Assembly (NCBI GenBank): GCA_031256885.1
Contig: JAIRPS010000162.1
Span: 1 to 10,262, forward strand
DNA length: 10,262 nucleotides
Source of the DNA: Bifidobacteriaceae bacterium
GTDB lineage: Bacteria > Actinomycetota > Actinomycetes > Actinomycetales > WQXJ01
Direction: 5' to 3'
Part shown: positions 1 through 7,307 of the stretch, in pieces
Layout of the letters: every line of letters starts with the position of its first letter
Numbering within the stretch: position 1 is the stretch's first letter
Program-made: the position numbers and the translations under genes
Notes under the pieces: model-generated
Databases searched by the model: none
Told to the model about the DNA's origin: nothing
What the model saw: only the letters and a program-made list of their open reading frames with translations

Positions 1-231
1 CCATTGCAAAGGTTCACGCTGCATTCGGCGTTCCAGCCAATCATTGAAGCGAGCCAGCGCTGCTTGATCAGCTAACTCGGCTAAGGGTTTAGCTAAGGCG
101 ATGGCGCGGCGTAAAGCCGAGCGGTCTAAACCTAAGGCGGCAGCTAAAAGCAGTTCAGAATCAACCAATGGTGACTGGCAGCCTGCTTGTTCAAGACGTT
201 GGGATGCTTGACGCAATGCCTGAGCTACCAA
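1..231 (-). CDS. prmC: PrmC (HemK), release factor glutamine methyltransferase, N-terminal fragment
   Basis: This is the first 77 codons of a gene that continues past the left edge. In the family, PrmC transfers a methyl group from S-adenosylmethionine to the glutamine of the GGQ motif of class I release factors in the cytoplasm. The visible part is the helical N-terminal domain that docks on the release factor: LRQASQRLEQAG, then SPLVDSELLLAAALG, and an RRMQREPLQW segment that matches the R-x-P-x-Q-Y/W region before the catalytic domain. The catalytic NPPY motif lies outside the window. The best start is TTG at 231-229, one base after the prfA stop. An AGAGGA ribosome-binding sequence ends four bases before it, inside the prfA 3' end. 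No ATG or GTG fits upstream without entering prfA. Adjacency to prfA supports both the identity and co-translation. Identity is fairly sure; the TTG start is inferred. Confidence 0.88.
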   Translation of the reverse strand, partial: MVAQALRQASQRLEQAGCQSPLVDSELLLAAALGLDRSALRRAIALAKPLAELADQAALARFNDWLERRMQREPLQW

Positions 232-232
232 C

Positions 233-1300
233 TTATCCTCTGGTTACACGCTCAAGCCGGGCTGCCGCGTCAGCGGTAATGGCGGAGTCAATGACTGGGC
301 CAAGTTCACCGTCAAGCACCCGGTCAAGGTTGTACGCCTTGTAGCCGGTGCGGTGGTCTGCGACGCGGTTTTCGGGAAAGTTGTAGGTGCGGATGCGTTC
401 GGAGCGGTCAACTGTGCGGACTTGACTGCGCCGGGCATCGGCGGCGGCGGCGGCTTGTTCTTCAGCTTGTAAGGCCAGTAAGCGGGCTCGCAAAATGCGT
501 AAAGCTTGCTCCTTGTTTTGGAGTTGCGATTTTTCGTTTTGACAAGAAACCACTAAACCGGTTGGCAGGTGGGTGATGCGGACAGCTGAGTCGGTGGTGT
601 TGACTGATTGCCCGCCGGGACCAGATGATCGAAATACATCAATGCGCAGATCGTTCGGGTCAATCTCCACTTCGGTTGGGTCGTCAGCTTCTGGCATCAC
701 CAAAACACCAGCAGCAGAGGTGTGTATGCGACCTTGTGATTCGGTTACCGGCACACGTTGGACACGATGCACCCCACCTTCGTATTTGAGATGCGCCCAA
801 ACCCCCTCAGCTGGTTGCGGGTTACCGGGCGCTTTGATTGCCACAGTGGCATCCTTCACCCCACCCAAGGCAGTCAAGTTCAGGTCAATAACCTCCCATG
901 ACCAGCGTTGAGTTTCACAGTAACGCGAGTACATGCGCAGCAAATCGCCAGCAAACAGGGCTGACTCCTCACCCCCCTCGCCAGCTTTGATTTCCATGAT
1001 GACGTCACGAGCGTCATCGGGATCACGGGGAATCAGCAACTCGGTGAGGCGCTGCTCAGCCAACTCAACGACTTGGTGAAGCTGCGGCAACTCCTCAGCG
1101 AAAGCCGGATCGACAAGCGCCAGTTCGCGCGCCGCTAGCTCATCAGCGCGCGCCGCATCAGCAGCCTGATTGGCTTGCACAATCTGGCTGACCTCAGCGT
1201 AACGCCTCCCTAAAGCGCGAGCTTTGCCTGGCTGAGCATGCACTGCTGGGTCTGCTAAAGCAGCAGCCAATTCGGCTTGCTCAGCCAGCCATCCGCTCAC
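233..1300 (-). CDS. prfA: Peptide chain release factor 1 (RF1)
   Basis: RF1 recognises UAA and UAG stop codons in the ribosomal A site and triggers hydrolysis of peptidyl-tRNA. The protein has 355 residues, the usual RF1 length. The stop-codon recognition tripeptide is Pro-Val-Thr at 184-186 (the P-x-T type of RF1, not the SPF of RF2), inside [15 protein letters not shown]. The catalytic GGQ is at 229-231 in [10 protein letters not shown]. Domain 1 is the helical N-terminus to about residue 100, followed by the [14 protein letters not shown] segment typical of class I factors. Translation begins with GTG at 1300, with GAAGGG six bases upstream and no in-frame alternative nearby. It lies 38 bp after rpmE and one base before prmC, so a shared transcript is likely. 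Nothing is missing. Confidence 0.97.
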   Translation of the reverse strand: MSGWLAEQAELAAALADPAVHAQPGKARALGRRYAEVSQIVQANQAADAARADELAARELALVDPAFAEELPQLHQVVELAEQRLTELLIPRDPDDARDVIMEIKAGEGGEESALFAGDLLRMYSRYCETQRWSWEVIDLNLTALGGVKDATVAIKAPGNPQPAEGVWAHLKYEGGVHRVQRVPVTESQGRIHTSAAGVLVMPEADDPTEVEIDPNDLRIDVFRSSGPGGQSVNTTDSAVRITHLPTGLVVSCQNEKSQLQNKEQALRILRARLLALQAEEQAAAAADARRSQVRTVDRSERIRTYNFPENRVADHRTGYKAYNLDRVLDGELGPVIDSAITADAAARLERVTRG

Positions 1301-1338
1301 CGCAAACCCTTCACCGGTTGGCGATCCTGCCGGGGCGG

Positions 1339-1563
1339 CTATTTGCTGGCCTCAGCAGCCCGCTTACCGTAGCGAGCCTCAAAGCGGGCCACCCGACCAC
1401 CGGTGTCCAAAATCTTCTGCTTGCCCGTGTAAAACGGGTGGCAGGCCGAACAAACATCGGCATGAATCTGGCCAGATTTGGCGGTTGAACGGGTGGTGAA
1501 AGTGTTGCCACAAGTGCATGTGACGGTGGTCTCAAAGTAATCCGGATGGATGTTCTGCTTCAC
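1339..1563 (-). CDS. rpmE: 50S ribosomal protein L31, zinc-binding form
   Basis: L31 is a 50S subunit protein that bridges to the 30S head. The product has 74 residues, beginning (M)KQNIHPDY. It carries all four zinc-ligand cysteines of the C-plus form: C16 and C18 (CTC), C38 and C41 (CSAC). It is therefore the zinc-containing paralogue rather than the zinc-free one induced under zinc starvation. The motif [17 protein letters not shown] is typical of the family. The start is GTG at 1563, with AAAGG eight bases upstream. A longer reading frame extends upstream into rho, but those extra residues do not resemble L31 and I reject them. The stop is TAG. The gene lies between rho and prfA, a common actinobacterial order, and is preceded by a structured leader that could be an L31 autoregulatory site. 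Confidence 0.96.
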   Translation of the reverse strand: MKQNIHPDYFETTVTCTCGNTFTTRSTAKSGQIHADVCSACHPFYTGKQKILDTGGRVARFEARYGKRAAEASK

Positions 1564-1587
1564 GTAAGCTGCCTTTCGTTGCGGGCG

Positions 1588-1623
1588 TGCCGGGTCGGCG
1601 GCTGGGCCGCCGTGAACCGGACA
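1588..1623 (-). promoter_or_regulatory. GC-rich hairpin in the rpmE leader, possible L31 leader
   Basis: On the minus strand a perfect 6-bp stem, CGGCGG/CCGCCG (1612-1607 with 1601-1596), closes a 5-base loop. Around it, after a small internal loop, CCGG pairs with CCGG and TG pairs with CA (1623-1617 with 1593-1588), giving an extended hairpin. It ends about 25 bases before the rpmE start and lies just upstream of its ribosome-binding site. No T-run follows, so it is a poor intrinsic terminator for rho. Autoregulatory L31 leaders are known in several phyla, including actinobacteria. That this is one is my inference from position and shape only. Confidence 0.4.
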
Positions 1624-1660
1624 CTGGTCGGGACATTCTTGCAGATTTTGACCGATTGGC

Positions 1661-3649
1661 CTATTCGGGTGTGGTCTTTTGGACTTGGAGAAGGAACTCA
1701 GCATTGGTCTGCGATTTGCGCAGACGATCCAAAAGCACCTCGCTGGCCTGCTGCTCTTCCAAACCGGAGAGCACTCGGCGCAGTTTCCAAACAATTTTCA
1801 ACTCGTCTGGAGCAAACAGCAGCTCTTCACGCCGCGTGCCGGAAGCATCGACAGCCACTGCTGGGAAAATCCGTTTGTCAGCTAGGCCACGGCTCAGACG
1901 TAACTCCATGTTGCCGGTGCCTTTGAACTCTTCAAAGATCACCTCATCCATCTTGGAGCCGGTCTCTACCAGTGCGGTAGCCAAAATTGTCAGCGAACCG
2001 CCGCCTTCAATGTTGCGGGCCGCACCAAAGAACTTCTTGGGCGGGTAAAGCGCTGATGAATCAACACCACCAGACAAGATCCGCCCGGATGCCGGTGCAG
2101 CCAGGTTGTAGGCACGGCCCAAACGGGTAATGCCGTCAAGCAGCACAACCACATCATGGCCTAGTTCAACCAAACGTTTGGCCCGCTCAATCGCCAGTTC
2201 AGCAACCGTTGTGTGGTCGGTTGCGGGACGGTCAAAGGTTGAAGAAATGACTTCACCTTTAACATTGCGCTGAAAGTCGGTAACTTCTTCAGGGCGCTCA
2301 TCAACCAGCACCACCATCAGGTGAACTTCTGGATTGTTGGTGGTAATAGCATTGGCAATGGCCTGCATGATCATTGTCTTGCCAGCTTTTGGCGGGGAGA
2401 CAATCAAACCGCGCTGACCTTTACCGATTGGTGAAACGAGGTCAATCACCCGGGTTGTCAGGTTGTTTTGGGCAGTTTCTAAACGCAAACGCTGCTGTGG
2501 GTACAGTGGCGTCAACTTAGCAAACTCTGGCCTGCCTAAAGACTGCTCAGGTGGCCGGCCGTTGACTGAATCAACCCGCACCAAGGCGTTGAACTTTTGT
2601 CGTTGCTGCTCGCCTTCACGTGGCTGACGCACCGCACCAACCACTGCGTCACCTTCACGCATTCCATACTTTTTGACCTGCGAAAGTGAAACATAAACAT
2701 CGCCAGGGCCAGGCAGGTAGCCGGAAGTGCGGATGAAAGCATAGTTGTCAAGCATGTCCAAAATGCCTGCCACAGGCACCAGCACATCACTATCAGCCAC
2801 ATCAACGTCTTCCGAACCAGGCAGACGGCGCTGCTTGCGGTCACGCAAATGGTCGCGCCCGCGCCGCCGCCGCCGACTGGCTGAATCCTCATCTAAACCT
2901 GATAGCAGGTTGCCGCCAGGAGCAGCGTTAGCTAAAGGCCGACGTTCCGGCAGGCCAATTGATGCACCCGGGGCATTGTTTTCGGGGCGGGCTTTGTTTT
3001 GGACTGGTTCGCGCGAGATTGCCTCACTGATTGCCTGGGCTGCCCGGGCGGCCCGCTCAGCGGGGGTTTCTACCGGCGCTGAGGGAATCACCAACTGGTC
3101 AAGACTGGTGGGCGTGGTGGAAACCGGGTCGCTCGGTTGGCCAGCTGGCACTTGCACCCGCCGATGCGTCCGCCGGGAGGCATCGGTGCTCGGTGCGGGC
3201 AGGTCTAAGAGCAGCGGTGGCGGGCTGCTCGGCGGGCTGCTGGGTGCAGCGGCAGGCAGTGAGACAAGCGGCGGCACTGGCTGCCCGATGCCGGAAGGTG
3301 GGGTTGGTAAGTCAAGCTTGACCGGCAAATCTGGTTTGCTTGGCAACACTGGGCGCGCGGGCGGCGGGCCAACTTCAGCAGTTGCTTTGCGGCGCTGCCG
3401 GGTCCGTGACAGGCTCAGTGTGTCGCTTGGCTCAGGTGGTGGGGGGGCTGGTGGCAGCGCCACAGTGGTGCGCGCCCAAGTGCTGGGCTTGGCAGCGCCC
3501 GTCGCTGCGATTGCCTGAACCAAGTCGCTTTTGCGCATCTTGGATGTGCCTTTAACGCCAAGCTGCTGAGCCAGTGCTTGCAGCTCGGCCAGTTTCATGG
3601 TCGCCAGGGAACCTGTGCGGCCCGGCCCGGTTTCTGTGATTGGTGTCAC
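1661..3649 (-). CDS. rho: Transcription termination factor Rho, with a long Pro/Ala/Ser-rich N-terminal insert
   Basis: Rho is the hexameric RNA-dependent ATPase that ends transcription at factor-dependent sites. The protein has 662 residues against about 420 in E. coli; the extra length is an N-terminal insert. Order of parts: Rho N-terminal helical domain at about 15-52 ([24 protein letters not shown]); low-complexity insert at about 60-285, Pro-rich at first and ending in an Arg-rich block near 259-275; cold-shock-like primary RNA-binding domain at about 290-345 ([20 protein letters not shown]); RecA-like ATPase from about 375. Walker A is PPKAGKT at 419-425, Walker B ends at D505 (VVVLLD), the Q-loop region is [14 protein letters not shown] (521-534) and the R-loop region is FKGTGNMEL. 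The start is GTG at 3649, with AAAGGA five bases upstream. It lies downstream of thrB but behind a likely terminator, so it probably has its own promoter. Confidence 0.97.
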   Translation of the reverse strand: MTPITETGPGRTGSLATMKLAELQALAQQLGVKGTSKMRKSDLVQAIAATGAAKPSTWARTTVALPPAPPPPEPSDTLSLSRTRQRRKATAEVGPPPARPVLPSKPDLPVKLDLPTPPSGIGQPVPPLVSLPAAAPSSPPSSPPPLLLDLPAPSTDASRRTHRRVQVPAGQPSDPVSTTPTSLDQLVIPSAPVETPAERAARAAQAISEAISREPVQNKARPENNAPGASIGLPERRPLANAAPGGNLLSGLDEDSASRRRRRGRDHLRDRKQRRLPGSEDVDVADSDVLVPVAGILDMLDNYAFIRTSGYLPGPGDVYVSLSQVKKYGMREGDAVVGAVRQPREGEQQRQKFNALVRVDSVNGRPPEQSLGRPEFAKLTPLYPQQRLRLETAQNNLTTRVIDLVSPIGKGQRGLIVSPPKAGKTMIMQAIANAITTNNPEVHLMVVLVDERPEEVTDFQRNVKGEVISSTFDRPATDHTTVAELAIERAKRLVELGHDVVVLLDGITRLGRAYNLAAPASGRILSGGVDSSALYPPKKFFGAARNIEGGGSLTILATALVETGSKMDEVIFEEFKGTGNMELRLSRGLADKRIFPAVAVDASGTRREELLFAPDELKIVWKLRRVLSGLEEQQASEVLLDRLRKSQTNAEFLLQVQKTTPE

Positions 3650-3748
3650 GAGGGTCCTTTCGCCTCGTCGGCGGCTCGCTAAATGGGAAGCGTCCCGCAG
3701 TCTTCAGGTAGGGCCTCACACCGCACAGACGGCGGCAAAGACCCCAGC

Positions 3749-3776
3749 AGGATAATTGGTTTGGTTACAAACACAA
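3749..3776 (-). promoter_or_regulatory. Candidate rho promoter
   Basis: On the minus strand a TTGTGT hexamer (3776-3771) is separated by 16 bases from TATCCT (3754-3749). They resemble the -35 and -10 boxes of a main-sigma-factor promoter, with the TAnnnT pattern at -10. Transcription would begin near 3742 and leave a leader of about 90 bases. The -35 box falls in the T-rich tail of the upstream terminator. The boxes are short, so this is a candidate only. Confidence 0.35.
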
Positions 3777-3795
3777 ACTGATGGGGACCCATCAG
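3770..3795 (-). terminator. Intrinsic terminator of the hom-thrC-thrB operon
   Basis: On the minus strand, CTGATGGG and CCCATCAG (3795-3788 with 3785-3778) form an 8-bp stem separated by only two bases, realistically 7 bp with a 4-base loop. The T-rich tail TTTGTGTTTGT follows directly. It lies about 80 bases after the thrB stop and before rho. Stem and tail fit an intrinsic terminator with an imperfect T-tract, so some readthrough into rho is possible. Confidence 0.65.
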
Positions 3796-3834
3796 GTGGT
3801 AACCGTGAAGCACTTTACCACTGCGCCACGGTTA
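3796..3834 (-). other. Two mutually exclusive stem-loops before the thr-operon terminator
   Basis: One fold pairs TAACCGTG with CACGGTTA, 8 bp (3834-3827 with 3807-3800). The other pairs GTGGTAA with TTACCAC, 7 bp (3821-3815 with 3802-3796), with an inner 3-bp GTG/CAC stem. The folds share bases 3800-3802, and the whole second hairpin overlaps the loop and 3' arm of the first, so both cannot form fully. They directly abut the terminator stem. The stretch also resembles the D-arm of a tRNA, but no T-arm is present. Confidence 0.45.
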
Positions 3835-3873
3835 GGTCAACAAGCTGTCTGGTCGTTTCACAAATTGGTTGGT

Positions 3874-4779
3874 TTATGGTTCGGTGAGCCGCGCCACCAC
3901 ACCGCCATGCGTAGCCACGGCAGGGCTGAGCACCTGCCATTGTGGCGGAATCAAACTACGCAGCTCTGCGGGTGGCAGAACCGACATTATCAACACCCCT
4001 GGGCCAGCTCCGGAGACCACGGCAGCGATCCGCTGGGAACGTAGTTGATCAATCAAGTCAAGCGTTTGTGGCATCACTTCGCGGCGTTGTTCCTGATGCA
4101 GCCGATCTTCCGTTGCTTCAAACAACAATGCTGGTTCAGCGGTTAGCGCATGCACAGCCAAGGCGGAACGGGCAAGGTTGAAAACAGCATCCTGGCGGTC
4201 GACACGCTCGGTCAGTACCGCGCGAGCCACCTTGGTTGACACTGTATTGGTTGGCAAAGCAACCAATAGCCGCACCTCCGGGTGAACATCAAAACGGGTA
4301 CAGCGGGCCACCTGGCCGTTCAGCCAACCGATTGTGCCGCGACCAAAAACAGCCGGTGCCGCATTGTCAGGATGCCCTTCAAAAGCGGTGGCTATCTCAA
4401 AAACTTCCCGGGCGTTCAGTGCTGTCGGGTCAGCGATCATGCCGCGCACAATCAGCGCACCGGCCACCACCGCTGAGGCGGATGACCCTAAGCCTTGACT
4501 GTGTCTGATCCGGTTATGGCAAAGCAGGTCAAAGCCTATTTCGGGAGCGCCAACCGCTTCTAAGGCGTAACGGGCTGCCCGCACCACCAGGTGGGTGTCA
4601 TCCAAAGGCACGGTGGTGGCACCTTCGCCTTCGACCACCACTTTTGATGGTCCCATGACGGCGCGCGCTTCAATCTCATCCCAAATATCTAAGGCCAGAC
4701 CAAGACTGTCAAAGCCGGGGCCAAGGTTAGCTGTGGTGGCTGGTACGCGAACACGCACATGATCACAGGTTAAACGCAT
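3874..4779 (-). CDS. thrB: Homoserine kinase
   Basis: ThrB phosphorylates homoserine with ATP, giving O-phosphohomoserine, the substrate of ThrC. With the start chosen here the protein has 301 residues, normal for this GHMP-kinase family. Motifs: VPATTANLGPGFDSLGLAL near 12-30 (N-terminal substrate and fold motif), the ATP-binding GLGSSASA loop at about 96-103, EGHPDNAAPAVFG near 134-146, and the C-terminal GHMP motif VSGAGPGVLI at 255-264. The frame is open to a GTG at 4818, which would overlap thrC by 32 bases and lacks a good ribosome-binding site. ATG at 4779 has GGAG ten bases upstream, lies 7 bp after the thrC stop and gives the usual length, so I prefer it. It is the last gene of the threonine operon and is followed by a terminator. 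Confidence 0.95.
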   Translation of the reverse strand: MRLTCDHVRVRVPATTANLGPGFDSLGLALDIWDEIEARAVMGPSKVVVEGEGATTVPLDDTHLVVRAARYALEAVGAPEIGFDLLCHNRIRHSQGLGSSASAVVAGALIVRGMIADPTALNAREVFEIATAFEGHPDNAAPAVFGRGTIGWLNGQVARCTRFDVHPEVRLLVALPTNTVSTKVARAVLTERVDRQDAVFNLARSALAVHALTAEPALLFEATEDRLHQEQRREVMPQTLDLIDQLRSQRIAAVVSGAGPGVLIMSVLPPAELRSLIPPQWQVLSPAVATHGGVVARLTEP

Positions 4780-4786
4780 TGGCCGG

Positions 4787-5857
4787 TTACTCCAAACCAA
4801 GCAGGTGAGCAATTTCACCCGGTGACGGTGCTACCCGTTCAACCGTCACAGCTGACCCTTCCGGACCTTTCAACGCCCAATCGGGATCTTTGAGACCGTG
4901 CCCGGTGACGGTAACGACTATGCGCGCGCCGGGCGGCACCCGCCCGGCGCGCGACAGTTTTAACAAACCGGCTACGCCAGCGGCTGAGGCTGGTTCCACA
5001 AAAATACCCACCTCGCGTGACAGTAAACGGTGGGCTTCGAGGATTTCTTGGTCGCTGACCATGTCAATTAGGCCATCGGATTGGTCGCGGGCGGTGGTGG
5101 CTGCCTGCCAGGAGGCGGGGTTACCAATCCGTATGGCGGTGGCGATTGTTTCAGGGTGCTGCACCGGATGACCAAGCACAATTGGTGCTGCTCCAGCTGC
5201 TTGGAAACCCCACATTGCCGGACGTCTGGTTGCTCGGCCGTCGCTGGCTGCCTCAACATAGCCTTTCCAGTAGGCGGTGATGTTGCCGGCGTTACCAACC
5301 GGCAGGCAGTGGATTTGCGGAGCGTCACCGAGCGCATCAATCACTTCAAATGCGGCAGTTTTTTGACCCTCAATCCGGTAGGGGTTGACTGAGTTGACTA
5401 ACTCAACCGCGCATGTGTCTGCCAGCTTCCGGGCGGCTACTAAACAATCATCAAAGTTTCCGTCAATCTGCAATAAGCGTGCACCATGGGCGATCGCTTG
5501 GGATAGTTTGCCCAAAGCGATTTTGCCGTCGGGCACCAGGACGGCGCAAGCCAAACCGGCGCGTGTCGCATAGGCGGCAGCTGAGGCTGAGGTATTGCCG
5601 GTGGATGCGCAGATTACCTGTTGAGCACCAGCGTTGGCGGCTGCTGAGATGGCTACTGCCATGCCGCGATCTTTGAATGAACCGGTTGGGTTCATCCCTT
5701 CATATTTGCAATACACTTGCGCGCCAGTGACTTCACTGAGGTATGGTGCGGGCACTGTGGGCGTGCCGCCTTCCCCCAAGCTCACGCACACACCATCTTG
5801 GGGCAGCGGCAAATATTGTGCATACTCCGCGATTACCCCACGCCAAATCTGTGCCAT
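4787..5857 (-). CDS. thrC: Threonine synthase
   Basis: ThrC is a pyridoxal-phosphate enzyme that converts O-phosphohomoserine to threonine and phosphate, the last step of the pathway. The 356-residue protein is of the short bacterial type. The PLP lysine is K62 in [29 protein letters not shown] (about 84-101) is the phosphate- and cofactor-binding segment typical of the fold, followed by [14 protein letters not shown] and, near the C-terminus, a [13 protein letters not shown] segment seen in threonine synthases. These features separate it from threonine dehydratase and cysteine synthase. The start is ATG at 5857, with GGGGGAG six bases upstream overlapping the hom stop region. The gap to hom is 3 bp and to thrB 7 bp, so translation is probably coupled. 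Confidence 0.97.
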   Translation of the reverse strand: MAQIWRGVIAEYAQYLPLPQDGVCVSLGEGGTPTVPAPYLSEVTGAQVYCKYEGMNPTGSFKDRGMAVAISAAANAGAQQVICASTGNTSASAAAYATRAGLACAVLVPDGKIALGKLSQAIAHGARLLQIDGNFDDCLVAARKLADTCAVELVNSVNPYRIEGQKTAAFEVIDALGDAPQIHCLPVGNAGNITAYWKGYVEAASDGRATRRPAMWGFQAAGAAPIVLGHPVQHPETIATAIRIGNPASWQAATTARDQSDGLIDMVSDQEILEAHRLLSREVGIFVEPASAAGVAGLLKLSRAGRVPPGARIVVTVTGHGLKDPDWALKGPEGSAVTVERVAPSPGEIAHLLGLE

Positions 5858-5860
5858 TGC

Positions 5861-7174
5861 TTACTCCCCCTCAACGCGCATCACACCGGTCAGCGCGTCA
5901 ACCGTTTCCAAACTGGTCAATTGGGCCACCGTCGCCGCTAAAGCCGACTCTTTAGCCCCATGGGTAACAATCACTAAATCGGCTGCGTCACCCTCCACTG
6001 CCGACTGCCTAACCTCACCGATTGAAACCTTCTGAGCAGCAAAAACACTTGCTACTGCGCTGAGCACGCCGGGACGGTCAGCCACCCGTAACCGTAGTTG
6101 ATAACGGGTGGTTGCTTCACCAATTGGTAAAGCTGGTAAAGCCGCATGGGCTGTTTCGCCAGGGCCAGTAACGCCTGCCAGATGATTACGGGCCACCGCC
6201 ACAACATCACCAACCACCGCTGAACTGGTTGGTACACCACCGGCACCTTGGCCGTAAAACATCAGATCGCCGGCTGCTTCAGCCTGCACAAAAACAGCGT
6301 TGAAAGCACCATGAACCGAAGCCAAAGGATGGTTGACCGGCACCAAAGCTGGGTGAACGCGCGCAATCAAACCGGCCTGGCCATTGCTGTCAGTCACCTT
6401 TTCAACCACTGCCAATAGTTTGATGACGTTACCGCCAGCGGCGGCCGCCGCCACATCAGCCGACGTAATCTCCGTAATACCTTGACGGTGCACATCGGTC
6501 AAAGCAACCCGCGAATGGAAAGCTAAGGAAGCCAAAATGGCAGCTTTCGCGGCGGCATCGTACCCTTCGACATCAGCGGTCGGGTCGGCTTCCGCGTAAC
6601 CTAAACGTTGCGCCCGAGTCAGTGCCTGATCATATGGCAAATCATGGCGAGTCATCTGATCAAGCACATAGTTGGTGGTGCCGTTGACAATGCCGAGAAT
6701 GCGTTGCACATTGTCGCCCGCCAATGATTCGCGCACACCGCGCACAATCGGTATGGCGCCAGCTACCGCTGCCTCATAGTACAAATCAACACCAGCATCG
6801 GCGGCCGCTTGGTAAAGCGCCGGACCATCAACTGCTAGCAACGCCTTATTGGCAGTGACCACCGATGCTCCAGCGTCAATCGCTTGGCGGATAAGGCTGC
6901 GTGCCGGTTCAACACCACCAATCAGCTCCACTGCAATATCACAGTCTTCGAGCAGTTCAGCAGCGTTTTCGGTAACTTTTGGCAGCCAACTGCTGGCGGC
7001 AGCGACGGCTGGTTCCTGACGGTTTTTGACCGCCACACCAATCAGTTTTAAGCCAATTCCGGCACGTGCTGACAGTTCAGCAGCTTGGTTCACTAAGAGG
7101 CGACCAACTTGCGATCCAACTACCCCAAAACCGAGCAGGGCAACCCGCAACGACCGACTAGCGGCATGACTCAT
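5861..7174 (-). CDS. hom: Homoserine dehydrogenase with C-terminal ACT domain
   Basis: Hom reduces aspartate semialdehyde to homoserine with NAD(P)H, the branch point from lysine to threonine and methionine synthesis. The 437-residue protein is the monofunctional form without a fused aspartokinase. An N-terminal Rossmann fold has GFGVVG at 15-20. The catalytic domain has NGTTNYVLDQM near 164-174 and LGYAEADPTADVEGYDAAAK at 191-210, which contains the conserved acidic residues and the catalytic lysine region. A C-terminal ACT domain (about 358-430; LRLRVADRPGVLSAVASVF) suggests threonine feedback inhibition. The start is ATG at 7174, with AAGGAG seven bases upstream. It is the first gene of hom-thrC-thrB. 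The 133-bp gap upstream holds a perfect palindrome, so the operon probably starts there. Confidence 0.97.
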   Translation of the reverse strand: MSHAASRSLRVALLGFGVVGSQVGRLLVNQAAELSARAGIGLKLIGVAVKNRQEPAVAAASSWLPKVTENAAELLEDCDIAVELIGGVEPARSLIRQAIDAGASVVTANKALLAVDGPALYQAAADAGVDLYYEAAVAGAIPIVRGVRESLAGDNVQRILGIVNGTTNYVLDQMTRHDLPYDQALTRAQRLGYAEADPTADVEGYDAAAKAAILASLAFHSRVALTDVHRQGITEITSADVAAAAAGGNVIKLLAVVEKVTDSNGQAGLIARVHPALVPVNHPLASVHGAFNAVFVQAEAAGDLMFYGQGAGGVPTSSAVVGDVVAVARNHLAGVTGPGETAHAALPALPIGEATTRYQLRLRVADRPGVLSAVASVFAAQKVSIGEVRQSAVEGDAADLVIVTHGAKESALAATVAQLTSLETVDALTGVMRVEGE

Positions 7175-7234
7175 CTGAAAACTCCTTGTATACGGCCTAT
7201 CCGGCGAGCAACACTAACAAACTGCCTCTAAGGG

Positions 7235-7260
7235 TGGCACAAAACAGGGGCTTTGTGCCA
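7235..7260 (-). repeat. Perfect 9-bp inverted repeat between uvrC and hom
   Basis: TGGCACAAA and TTTGTGCCA (7235-7243 and 7252-7260) are perfect complements separated by 8 bases. The repeat lies 47 bases after the uvrC stop and 60 bases before the hom start. RNA from either strand could form the hairpin, but no T-run follows on either side. It may be a terminator-like stem at the end of uvrC, an operator for a dimeric repressor of the threonine operon, or part of the hom leader. I cannot choose among these from the sequence. Confidence 0.6.
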
Positions 7261-7307
7261 GTTGGTGACCATCGCAGCAAGCCTGACAGCCGCGCTGCCA
7301 CAGCGGT

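Noticed and set aside
1564..1794. Upstream extension of rpmE to 151 residues
   Set aside because: The extra residues overlap the rho 3' end and have no L31 similarity. GTG at 1563 has a ribosome-binding site and gives the normal L31 length.
2745..3518. 257-codon plus-strand reading frame opposite rho
   Set aside because: It is antisense to the Pro-rich insert of rho, whose codon composition keeps the opposite strand open. It shows no family motif or credible ribosome-binding site.
3794..3834. T-box-like sequence on the plus strand (GGTGGTAACCGTG)
   Set aside because: No plus-strand gene follows, no specifier stem is visible, and the match to the T-box consensus is partial.
3755..3840. tRNA-like stretch on the minus strand (GGCGCAGTGGTAAAGTGC resembles a D-arm)
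   Set aside because: The D-stem pairs, but the anticodon stem has a mismatch and position 37 would be C. No GTTCRA T-loop or T-stem follows, and an 8-bp terminator-like hairpin takes its place.
4780..4818. Longer thrB start (GTG at 4818)
   Set aside because: It would overlap thrC by 32 bases, lacks a good ribosome-binding sequence, and adds 13 residues before the conserved N-terminus.
7219..7275. Short minus-strand reading frame upstream of hom (14 codons from an ATG at 7272) as a threonine leader peptide
   Set aside because: It has only one threonine codon, no clear ribosome-binding site and no run of regulatory codons.
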